A stretch of 64,000 nucleotides of DNA from Pseudomonas sp. C1C7 (GTDB lineage Bacteria; Pseudomonadota; Gammaproteobacteria; Pseudomonadales; Pseudomonadaceae). The translations under genes and the position numbers were made by a program. The stretch is from NCBI RefSeq assembly GCF_013359595.1, contig NZ_JABFMP010000009.1, positions 1 to 64,000 on the forward strand, read 5' to 3'. The notes below the pieces were generated by a model, which had not been told where the DNA came from, did no database searches, and saw only the letters and a program-made list of their open reading frames with translations. Numbering within the stretch: the stretch's first letter is position 1; every line of letters starts with the position of its first letter. Shown here piece by piece: positions 57,609 to 64,000 of the stretch.

Positions 57609-57628
57609 CTTGCTTTTACTAAAAAAAA

Positions 57629-57652
57629 TCAACCAAGCACTTGCTTGGTTGA
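57629..57652. promoter_or_regulatory. Perfect palindrome upstream of the acyl-CoA synthetase gene
   Basis: TCAACCAAGC-ACTT-GCTTGGTTGA: ten-base arms, perfect, 40 bases before the start codon. It has the form of a TetR-family operator of fatty acid genes. It is not a rightward terminator because no T-run follows, though an A-run precedes it. Confidence 0.6.
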
Positions 57653-57667
57653 CTACGCTTGCTCCAC

Positions 57668-57678
57668 AACAAAAACAA
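57668..57678 (+). promoter_or_regulatory. A-rich Hfq/Crc-type motif at the ribosome binding site
   Basis: AACAAAAACAA fits AAnAAnAAnAA, the CA motif bound by Hfq with Crc in pseudomonads, and runs directly into the AAGGAG site of the gene starting at 57692. Confidence 0.6.
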
Positions 57679-57691
57679 AGGAGCGAGTCGC

Positions 57692-59347
57692 ATGTCTGCT
57701 GCTTTTCGTTTGCCGCTGGACGTGTTCTACGAGCGTGAAGCCCGACACCCCCGTCAACGCTTCATGGTCCAGCCCATCGGTGGTGGCCAGGTCGAGACCC
57801 TGACCTGGGCCGACGTCGGTCATCAGGCCCGCTGCGCGGCGCACTGGTTGCGGTCCCGCGAATTGCCCCAAGGCAGCCATATCGCCCTGATTTCAAAAAA
57901 CTGCGCGCACTGGATCATCGCCGACCTGGCGATCTGGATGGCGGGGCACGTCTCGGTGCCGCTGTACCCGAACCTCACGGCCGAGTCCGTGGCCCAGGTG
58001 CTGGATCATTCGGAAGCGGCGCTGGCGTTCATCGGCAAGCTCGACGACTGGCCCGGCATGTCTCGCGGCGTCAGCCCGGATCTGCTGACCATCAGCCTTC
58101 CCCTGCATCCAGCCGGCGAATTCGATTTCAGCTGGGACGACCTGCAATGCAGTACGCCCATCCAGGACGACCCCAGGCCTCACGCCGATCAGCTGGCGAC
58201 CATCATCTACACCTCCGGCACCACCGGCATGCCCAAGGGCGTGATGCACAGCTTCGGCAACCTGGGATTCGCCACCTCCCGCGGCACGCAATTGTTCGGG
58301 CTGAACGAGTCCGACCGGCTGCTCTCGTATCTGCCGCTGTGCCACGTCGCCGAACGCATGTTCGTCGAACTGGCGGCGATCTATACCGGACAGACCGTAT
58401 TCTTTGCCGAAAGCCTCGATACCTTCCTCACCGACCTGCGCCGTGCGCGGCCGACGGCGTTGTTCGGCGTGCCGCGGATCTGGACCAAGTTCCAGATGGG
58501 CGTGTACAGCAAGATTCCGGAAAAACGTCTGGATTTCCTCCTGAGCCTGCCGATCATCGGCAAACGTGTCGGCCACAAAGTGTTGGCCGGGCTGGGGCTG
58601 GATGCCTTGCGCGTGGCCTTGTCCGGCGCCGCGCCGGTGCCGCTGAGTTTGCTGATGTGGTATCGAAAGCTCGGGCTGGACGTGCTGGAGGTCTATGGCA
58701 TGACTGAAAGCTGCGGCTATTCGCACATCTGCCTGGCGGGCCAGTACAAATCCGGCTGGATCGGCAAGCCCTGCCCGGAAGTGGAGGTGCGGATCGACGA
58801 GTCGGGCGAAGTCCTGGTGCGCAGCGGTGCGACCATGCTCGGCTATTTCAAGGAACCGCAGAAAACCGCTGAGACCATCACCCCGGACGGCTTCCTGCGC
58901 ACCGGCGACAAGGGCGAAGAAGACGCCGAAGGCAATCTGCGTTTGACCGGGCGTCTGAAGGAAATCTTCAAGACCAGCAAAGGCAAGTACGTGGCCCCGG
59001 CGCCCATCGAAAATCGCCTGGCGGTGCATTCGCGCATCGAACAGGTCTGCGTGGTGGGGGATGGCTTGAGCGCGCCGTTGGGCTTGTGTGTGCTGTCGGC
59101 GGTGGGGCAGCAGGAGGCGCGAGCCGGTTTGCATTCAAGCCTGGAAAAGCTTTTGGAAGAGGTCAACACCGCCCTCGACAAACATGAGCGCCTGCGCCAG
59201 TTGGTGGTGGTCAAGGACAGTTGGGCCGTGGAAAACGGCTTTCTTACACCCACACTGAAGATCAAGCGCAACGTGATCGAGGCCACTTACGGAGCGCGCT
59301 TCGAAGAATGGAGCGAGCGCAGCGAAGCGGTGCTGTGGCAGGATTGA
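57692..59347 (+). CDS. AMP-dependent (long-chain) acyl-CoA synthetase
   Basis: A 551-residue adenylate-forming enzyme. The P-loop-like core is IIYTSGTTGMPKGVM (about 172-186), with VYGMTESCG, LRTGDKGEEDAEGNLRLTGRLKEIFKTSKGKYVAP and the C-terminal lysine region of LKIKRNVIE. It activates a carboxylic, probably fatty, acid to its CoA ester. Start at 57692 after AAAGGAGCGAG. A palindrome and an Hfq/Crc-like motif precede it. A thioesterase gene follows by 31 bases, an operon pairing also known in P. aeruginosa (PA1617-PA1618). Confidence 0.9.
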   Translation: MSAAFRLPLDVFYEREARHPRQRFMVQPIGGGQVETLTWADVGHQARCAAHWLRSRELPQGSHIALISKNCAHWIIADLAIWMAGHVSVPLYPNLTAESVAQVLDHSEAALAFIGKLDDWPGMSRGVSPDLLTISLPLHPAGEFDFSWDDLQCSTPIQDDPRPHADQLATIIYTSGTTGMPKGVMHSFGNLGFATSRGTQLFGLNESDRLLSYLPLCHVAERMFVELAAIYTGQTVFFAESLDTFLTDLRRARPTALFGVPRIWTKFQMGVYSKIPEKRLDFLLSLPIIGKRVGHKVLAGLGLDALRVALSGAAPVPLSLLMWYRKLGLDVLEVYGMTESCGYSHICLAGQYKSGWIGKPCPEVEVRIDESGEVLVRSGATMLGYFKEPQKTAETITPDGFLRTGDKGEEDAEGNLRLTGRLKEIFKTSKGKYVAPAPIENRLAVHSRIEQVCVVGDGLSAPLGLCVLSAVGQQEARAGLHSSLEKLLEEVNTALDKHERLRQLVVVKDSWAVENGFLTPTLKIKRNVIEATYGARFEEWSERSEAVLWQD

Positions 59348-59378
59348 GCCACCCATAAAACCAACAAGGAAATCAGCG

Positions 59379-59822
59379 ATGAGTCTGTGGCGCACCACTC
59401 CCAACCTCGAGCAGTTGAACGCTTTCCAGAAAAACACCATCGGCGAAGTGCTGGACATTCGCTTCGAAGCCATCGATGAAGAGTCCCTGACCGCGAGCAT
59501 GGTCGTCGATCATCGCACTCACCAACCCTTTGGACTGCTGCATGGCGGCGCATCCGTGGTGCTGGCCGAGACCGTTGGTTCCATGGCCAGCTACCTGTGC
59601 ATCGACGCCAGCAAGTTTTACTGCGTGGGCCTGGAAATCAACGCCAACCATTTGCGCGGCCTGCGTAGCGGGCGGGTGACGGCGGTGGCCAAACCGATTC
59701 ACATTGGCCGCACCACCCACGTCTGGGACATTCGTTTGACCAGCGATGAAGGCAAGGCCAGTTGCGTATCGCGATTGACCATGGCGGTGGTGCCGCTGGG
59801 CGAGAATCCTCCGGCGCGTTGA
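59379..59822 (+). CDS. Hotdog-fold acyl-CoA thioesterase
   Basis: A 147-residue PaaI/MenI-type thioesterase with the HGG motif in QPFGLLHGGASVVLAETVGSMAS (about 46-68) and the catalytic glutamate in that helix; VGLEINANHLRG follows. AAGGAAATC precedes the ATG. It would hydrolyse acyl- or aryl-CoA made by the synthetase upstream, perhaps as a safety valve. The specific substrate is unknown. Confidence 0.9.
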   Translation: MSLWRTTPNLEQLNAFQKNTIGEVLDIRFEAIDEESLTASMVVDHRTHQPFGLLHGGASVVLAETVGSMASYLCIDASKFYCVGLEINANHLRGLRSGRVTAVAKPIHIGRTTHVWDIRLTSDEGKASCVSRLTMAVVPLGENPPAR

Positions 59823-59939
59823 TCAGCGAAGCGATATCACCATGGCGGGACTGTCATCATTCCTGTCAGTTACGGTCATTGCCGCAAGGCGTGGTCTTGC
59901 CGACAATCAACGCCTGTTCTCGCTATGGATTTGCCGGTT

Positions 59940-60743
59940 ATGTCGCAACAGATATTTTTCGCCCACGCCAACGGTTTTCCCTCGGGCACCTATGGCAAGT
60001 TGTTCGCGGCGCTGGCGCCCGAGTATCAGGTGACGCATCTGGAGCAACACGCCCATGACCCGCGTTTTCCGGCGGACGACAACTGGTACAACCTGGTGGA
60101 TGAGCTGATCCACCATTTGCGCGAGCAAGCGCAGCCGGTGTGGGGCGTCGGTCATTCCTTCGGCGGCGTGCTGCACCTGCACGCGGCGTTGCGCTGCCCG
60201 GAGCTGTATCGCGGGGTGGTCATGCTCGATTCGCCAGTGCTGACCCGCGCCGATCAATGGGTTATCCGCGCGGCCAAGCGCTTCGGATTCATCGATAAAT
60301 TGACCCCGGCTGGCCGTACGCTGGGCAGGCGCGAAGAGTTCGCCGATCTCGACAGCGCCCGTCGCTATTTCGCCGGCAAGACCCTGTTTCGCGGCTTCGA
60401 TCCGGACTGTTTCGATGCCTACCTGCAGCACGGTTTGCAGCAGGTCGGCGACAAGCTGCGCCTGCGTTTCGATCCGGCCACGGAAATCAGCATCTACCGT
60501 GGCGTGCCCCACACCAGCCCAGGACGCACCCGACAGTTGAAAGTACCGCTGGCGGTGGTGCGCGGACACAAGAGCCGGGTGGTGATGCGTCATCACGCAA
60601 GTTCCGTGGGGCGCCTGCCACAGGGCGAATCCCTGTCCATGCCCGGCGGCCATATGTTTCCCCTCGAACGTCCCCAGGACACGGCCGAGATGCTGAAGAA
60701 GCTGTTCAGTCGTTGGGACGGTCGCCAACAGGATTGCGCATGA
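59940..60743 (+). CDS. Alpha/beta hydrolase
   Basis: A 267-residue hydrolase with the oxyanion start IFFAHANGFPSGTYGKLF, nucleophile elbow GVGHSFGGVL (Ser of GHSFGG), an acid residue region near VVRGHKSRV, and the catalytic histidine in SMPGGHMFPLERP. ATG at 59940 preferred over 59925 by family alignment; neither has a strong binding site. It overlaps the next hydrolase gene by four bases (ATGA). Substrate unknown. Confidence 0.85.
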   Translation: MSQQIFFAHANGFPSGTYGKLFAALAPEYQVTHLEQHAHDPRFPADDNWYNLVDELIHHLREQAQPVWGVGHSFGGVLHLHAALRCPELYRGVVMLDSPVLTRADQWVIRAAKRFGFIDKLTPAGRTLGRREEFADLDSARRYFAGKTLFRGFDPDCFDAYLQHGLQQVGDKLRLRFDPATEISIYRGVPHTSPGRTRQLKVPLAVVRGHKSRVVMRHHASSVGRLPQGESLSMPGGHMFPLERPQDTAEMLKKLFSRWDGRQQDCA

Positions 60744-61594
60744 GTCATGTCGTCGAAGAAGTCCGCCTGAGCCTGCCGCATATCGAACTGGCGGCCCACC
60801 TGTTCGGCCCCGAAGACGGTTTGCCGGTGATCGCGCTGCACGGCTGGCTCGATAACGCCAACAGCTTCGCCCGGCTGGCGCCGAAGCTCAAAGGCCTGCG
60901 CATCATTGCCCTGGACATGGCCGGTCACGGTCACTCGGGGCATCGCCCGGTCGGTGCCGGCTATGCCATGTGGGATTACGCTCACGATGTGCTGCAAGTC
61001 GCCGAACAGCTGGGGCTCAAGCGATTTGCGCTGTTGGGGCATTCCATGGGCGCGATTGCCTCGCTGATCATCGCCGGCTCGTTTCCCGAGCGTGTCACCC
61101 ATCTGGCGTTGATCGATGGCGTGATTCCTCCTACAGACAAAGGCGAAAATGCCGCCGAGCGCATGGGCATGGCCTTACAGGCGCAGCTGGATTTGCGGGA
61201 CAAGCGCAAGCCGGTCTACAACACTTTGGATCGGGCCATCGAGGCAAGAATGAAAGGCCTGGTGGCGGTCAGTCGTGAAGCCGCCGAACTGCTGGCGCAA
61301 CGTGGGCTGATGCCGGTGCCTGGCGGTTATACCTGGCGCACCGACAATCGTCTGACCCTGCCGTCGCCGCTGCGTCTGACCACCGAACAGGCCATGGCCT
61401 TCGTCCAGCGCATCGCCTGCCCGGCCAAACTGGTGGTCGCGGCCGACGGCATGCTCGCCAAACATCCGGAGTTGCTGGAGCGTCTACCCTTTAGCCGTGA
61501 GCAGCTGCCAGGCGGCCATCATTTGCACTTGAATGACGAGCACGGCGCCGATCTTGTCGCAGACTGTTTCAATCGGTTCTTCGCCGTTCCTTGA
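60740..61594 (+). CDS. Alpha/beta hydrolase
   Basis: A 284-residue hydrolase: ALHGWLDNANSFARLAP oxyanion segment, nucleophile elbow LLGHSMGAIAS, catalytic aspartate region VVAADGMLAKHPE and histidine in LPGGHHLHLND. Translationally coupled to the previous hydrolase and unrelated enough in sequence not to be a tandem duplicate. Substrate unknown; the pair is conserved next to the synthetase-thioesterase genes in pseudomonads as I recall it. Confidence 0.87.
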   Translation: MSHVVEEVRLSLPHIELAAHLFGPEDGLPVIALHGWLDNANSFARLAPKLKGLRIIALDMAGHGHSGHRPVGAGYAMWDYAHDVLQVAEQLGLKRFALLGHSMGAIASLIIAGSFPERVTHLALIDGVIPPTDKGENAAERMGMALQAQLDLRDKRKPVYNTLDRAIEARMKGLVAVSREAAELLAQRGLMPVPGGYTWRTDNRLTLPSPLRLTTEQAMAFVQRIACPAKLVVAADGMLAKHPELLERLPFSREQLPGGHHLHLNDEHGADLVADCFNRFFAVP

Positions 61595-61644
61595 CTTGCG
61601 CGGGGCAACTGCCGAGGCTGGGCGGGTTGAAATGGGAGACAACC

Positions 61645-61773
61645 ATGATGGATCTATTCACCGCTGCGCCCCCGAATGACCAAAAGGTCTCAATGGCGTG
61701 CCTGGCCTGCCGGGTGCGCTTTCTCGATGACGCGACCGCCGTCAAGCACCTCCAAGCCATGCTGATCCAGTGA
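61645..61773 (+). CDS. 42-residue CxxC mini-protein
   Basis: A short open frame starting MMDLFTAAPPNDQKVSMACL, with one CxxC (ACLACRVRF), preceded by TGGGAGAC at the right distance. It ends inside the region where the next gene begins (GTGA at 61770), an arrangement typical of real coupled genes. Function unknown. No zinc-finger partner cysteines are present, so a metal site would need two copies. Confidence 0.6.
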   Translation: MMDLFTAAPPNDQKVSMACLACRVRFLDDATAVKHLQAMLIQ

Positions 61774-61781
61774 GTCTGCCG

Positions 61782-62588
61782 ATGCGAACTCTCAGTCTGC
61801 TGGCCCTGCTCGGATTCAGTTCCTTGTCGTTTGCCGCCGATGTCCCGGGCAGTCAGGATCTGCCGATCGTGCCGCGCATGGTCGACGCACAGATCGTCGA
61901 CTATCGCCCGGCCGTGGAGCTGGAGCGAATCTATCCCCTCGGTTCGATCCGCAAGATCAGCGGCCAGTTGCGTTTCGACGGCCAGGTCAATGCCCGGGGC
62001 AACGCCACGTCGGTGACCTACGAGCTGCCGCCGGAACATTCCGCCCTCGACGCCTTCACCGCCGCCCGCGAAGCCTTGCAGAAGCAGGATGCCCAGTTGC
62101 TGTTCTGGTGCCAGGCCCGCGACTGCGGCGAAAGCAGCCTGTGGGCCAACGAGGTGTTCGGCAACGCCAAGCTCTACGGCTCCGACAACGAGCAGGCATA
62201 CCTGCTGTTGCGGCTGGCGGCGCCGAAGGACAACACCCTGGTGGCGCTCTACAGCATCACCCGGGGCAATCGCAAAGCCTATCTGCATGTCGAACAGTTC
62301 GAGGCGGCGGCCCCCTTGGGCGATCTGCGACCCACCTCCGCCACGTTGCTGCGTGAACTCAAGAGCACCGGCGAACTGGACTTCCCCAAACTCACCGACG
62401 CATCGGATGAAAACTGGTTGCGCCTGATTTCCCGTGGTCTGAACCTCGATGCCACTTTGCGGGTCAGTATTTCCGGACCGAATGCCGAAGACTGGCGTCA
62501 GGCGCTGATCGGGCAGGGCGTGCGTGCGGCGCGGATGGAAACCGGCAGCGTCGAAGGCTCTGGCCTGCACTTTCAGCTGCTGCGATAA
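61782..62588 (+). CDS. DUF4892-like exported protein
   Basis: A 268-residue protein with a signal peptide (MRTLSLLALLGFSSLSFAA) and a mature region with VPGSQDLPIVPRMVDAQIVDYRPAVELERIYPLGSIRKISG, LFWCQARDCGESSLWANEVFGNAKLYG and an OmpA-like C-terminal pattern. The DUF4892 assignment is from the WCQ-RDCGES-W-N--F segment I recall for the family. A GTG at 61770, overlapping the stop of the mini-protein, is an alternative start. Function unknown. A terminator follows. Confidence 0.78.
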   Translation: MRTLSLLALLGFSSLSFAADVPGSQDLPIVPRMVDAQIVDYRPAVELERIYPLGSIRKISGQLRFDGQVNARGNATSVTYELPPEHSALDAFTAAREALQKQDAQLLFWCQARDCGESSLWANEVFGNAKLYGSDNEQAYLLLRLAAPKDNTLVALYSITRGNRKAYLHVEQFEAAAPLGDLRPTSATLLRELKSTGELDFPKLTDASDENWLRLISRGLNLDATLRVSISGPNAEDWRQALIGQGVRAARMETGSVEGSGLHFQLLR

Positions 62589-62593
62589 GCTCA

Positions 62594-62628
62594 AAAGGCG
62601 AACGCGTTCCGCGCGTTCGCCTATTCTT
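62594..62628 (+). terminator. Terminator after the DUF4892-like gene
   Basis: AAGGCGAACGCG-TTCC-GCGCGTTCGCCT followed by ATTCTTTT. Confidence 0.85.
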
Positions 62629-62657
62629 TTGCGGACGGAATTCTCTCCCGCTTTCTC

Positions 62658-62699
62658 GGGTCCTTTTTCAGGGCCGTCTTTTTAGAGCCATCTTTTTAG
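62658..62699 (+). repeat. Three tandem 14-base repeats in front of perM
   Basis: GGGTCCTTTTTCAG, GGCCGTCTTTTTAG and AGCCATCTTTTTAG in a row. The last unit runs into the AGGGG ribosome binding site of the gene at 62708. Confidence 0.7.
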
Positions 62700-62707
62700 G
62701 GGCATGG

Positions 62708-63748
62708 ATGATCAATAACGATCGAATGCTGGTGCAGATTCTTCTGTTGGTGCTGTTCGGGGCGAGCGTCTGGGTGATGGCGCCGTTCTGGTCGGCGTTG
62801 TTCTGGGGCGCGGTGCTGGCGTTTGCCAGTTGGCCGCTGATGGTCCTGCTGACCCGCTGGCTCAATGGCCGCGAATCACTGGCCGCTGCGCTGTTGACCG
62901 TGGGCTGGATGGTATTGGTGGCCGCTCCTCTGGTGTGGCTGGGATTCAACCTGGCCGATCATGTGCGCGACGCCACGGCGTTCATCAAGGATGTGCAGAT
63001 GGACGGCCTGCCGCAAGCCCCTGCCTGGCTGGGTGGCATTCCGCTGGTGGGCGGGCGTCTGATGGAGATCTGGAACAGCATCGACCAGCAAGGCGCGGCC
63101 ATGATGGTCTCGCTCAAACCCTACCTCGGGCAGGTGGGCAACTGGCTGCTGGCGCGCAGTGCGCAGATTGGCGGCGGCGTGCTCGAGCTGACCCTGAGCA
63201 TTGTCTTCGTGTTCTTTTTCTATCGCGACGGGCCGCGGCTGGCGGCTTTCGTCCATAGTCTGCTGGAGCGCCTGATCGGTGATCGCGCCGGCTATTACAT
63301 CGAGCTGGTGGCGGGCACGGTGCAACGGGTCGTGAACGGGGTGATCGGCACGGCCGCCGCCCAGGCGATTCTGGCGTTGATCGGATTCCTGATTGCCGGC
63401 GTGCCCGGAGCGCTTGTGCTCGGCATCGTGACCTTCCTGCTCAGCCTGATTCCCATGGGACCACCGCTGGTATGGATTCCGGCCACGGCCTGGCTGGCCT
63501 GGAAAGGTGATTACGCAATGGCGATTTTCCTCGGCATCTGGGGCACCTTCATCATCAGTGGCGTGGACAACGTGCTCAAGCCTTACCTGATCAGCCGTGG
63601 CGGTAACCTGCCACTGGTGATCGTGCTGCTGGGCGTGTTCGGCGGGTTGATTGCGTTCGGCTTCATCGGCCTGTTCATCGGGCCGACGTTGCTGGCGGTG
63701 GCGTACAGCCTGTTGACTGACTGGAGCAAGAGTCAGGCGCGGGTCTGA
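62708..63748 (+). CDS. AI-2E/PerM-family permease
   Basis: A 346-residue inner-membrane protein with about eight hydrophobic segments, the family motif region (FFYRDGPRLAAFVHSLLERL, about 174-193), VVNGVIGTAAAQAILALIGF and the C-terminal GVDNVLKPYLISRGGNLPLVIVLLGVFGGL. Family members export AI-2 or act as ion/proton antiporters; E. coli YdiK is the closest style. Start MINNDRMLVQILLLV. Monocistronic between a terminator and a leftward hairpin. Confidence 0.88.
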   Translation: MINNDRMLVQILLLVLFGASVWVMAPFWSALFWGAVLAFASWPLMVLLTRWLNGRESLAAALLTVGWMVLVAAPLVWLGFNLADHVRDATAFIKDVQMDGLPQAPAWLGGIPLVGGRLMEIWNSIDQQGAAMMVSLKPYLGQVGNWLLARSAQIGGGVLELTLSIVFVFFFYRDGPRLAAFVHSLLERLIGDRAGYYIELVAGTVQRVVNGVIGTAAAQAILALIGFLIAGVPGALVLGIVTFLLSLIPMGPPLVWIPATAWLAWKGDYAMAIFLGIWGTFIISGVDNVLKPYLISRGGNLPLVIVLLGVFGGLIAFGFIGLFIGPTLLAVAYSLLTDWSKSQARV

Positions 63749-63782
63749 GACCTTGCAGATTCGGGGGAAGTATCGCGGGAGG

Positions 63783-63847
63783 AAAAAAACAGCCTCGCGT
63801 TGATCTGCCGGACGGATGATGGGGACCGTCAGATCAACGCGAGGCTG
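63783..63847 (-). terminator. Long terminator-like hairpin for a gene entering from the right
   Basis: CAGCCTCGCGTTGATCTG at 63790-63807 is perfectly inverted at 63830-63847 (18 base pairs) and extended by ACGG/CCGT inside the loop. On the minus strand it ends in seven T, so it fits a terminator of the outer-membrane protein gene ending at 63953. Confidence 0.75.
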
Positions 63848-63866
63848 GGTAGAGGCAGCTCTGAGC

Positions 63867-63950
63867 CGCAAGCGACAAGCTGCAAGTTGTGCGCGTGACT
63901 CTTCAACTTGCAGCTTGAAGCTTGCCGCTTGCCGCTGCTTCTTGCCGCTT
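63867..63950. repeat. REP-like palindromic cluster
   Basis: AGCTGCAAGTTG and CAACTTGCAGCTTGAAGCTT inverted around GTGCGCGTGACTCTT, then several GCCGCTT repeats. It resembles a third type of intergenic REP in pseudomonads. Confidence 0.75.
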
Positions 63951-63952
63951 AA

Positions 63953-64000
63953 TTAGAACTTCGCTTCGGCATCCAGTTGCAGGGTGTCGATTTTCGAGTC
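63953..64000 (-). CDS. Outer-membrane protein, C-terminal end only (partial)
   Basis: The last 15 codons of a leftward gene read DSKIDTLQLDAEAKF and stop. A terminal phenylalanine with alternating hydrophobic residues is the signature recognised by the BAM machinery, so this is probably a beta-barrel porin or similar protein. The rest lies beyond the window; the exact family cannot be told. Confidence 0.6.
   Translation of the reverse strand, partial: DSKIDTLQLDAEAKF

Overview
The window looks like chromosome of a Pseudomonas of the fluorescens group. The evidence is high-GC codon use, the gacS-ldhA, cysM-rlmD-relA-mazG and fabA-fabB neighbourhoods, polar-flagellum regulation signals, a Pseudomonas-type NrdA with two ATP-cones, and many REP/REPIN palindromes between genes. 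Species was not determined; all identifications come from reading the translated sequence and recalled family knowledge, with no database search.

Layout. 1-100: end of an rRNA operon (5S 3' end and terminator). 384-5566: a receiver-TPR protein with a cytosolic histidine kinase, a glutamine-synthetase-family ligase and an MFS transporter. 5630-13430: flagellar and chemotaxis genes, flgZ-flgN-flgM and flgA leftward, cheV-cheR and flgBCDE rightward, with readable sigma28 and sigma54 promoters. 13666-19630: nrdA (leftward, long structured leader, candidate NrdR box, perfect DnaA box) divergent from an RstAB-like two-component pair. 19691-25772: phosphopantetheinyl transferase, a small secreted protein leading a PhoP-boxed phoP-phoQ operon, an AraC-family regulator, and dctA with a sigma54 promoter and two upstream palindromes.

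26047-35056 is mostly housekeeping and small conserved genes (CoA transferase, SprT, Yip1, TtcA, glycosylase-like, WrbA, ArsC-like, TlpA-like lipoprotein, META lipoprotein, zinc-ribbon proteins, LdhA). 35117-40154 holds gacS and a divergent OmpR/HK pair, followed by a lower-GC patch with two unrecognised genes (40258-41196). 41613-48034 is cysM-rlmD-relA-mazG plus two small conserved genes. 48535-55485 runs leftward: an apparent operon of TonB-dependent receptor, periplasmic substrate-binding-like protein and hybrid kinase, then fabA-fabB. 55679-64000 has gpsA, sixA, an acyl-CoA synthetase with thioesterase, two alpha/beta hydrolases, a 42-residue CxxC protein, a DUF4892-like protein, a PerM-family permease and the last residues of an outer-membrane protein entering from the right.

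No phage, insertion sequence, CRISPR or obvious defence island is visible. The points most worth a second look are: the PhoP-boxed small secreted protein occupying the place that oprH has in P. aeruginosa; the receptor/binding-protein/hybrid-kinase operon next to fabAB; the flgE-nrdA junction, which looks like a rearrangement breakpoint with a REP element in it; the nrdA regulatory region; and an Hfq/Crc-like A-rich motif plus a near-perfect palindrome in front of the acyl-CoA synthetase gene.
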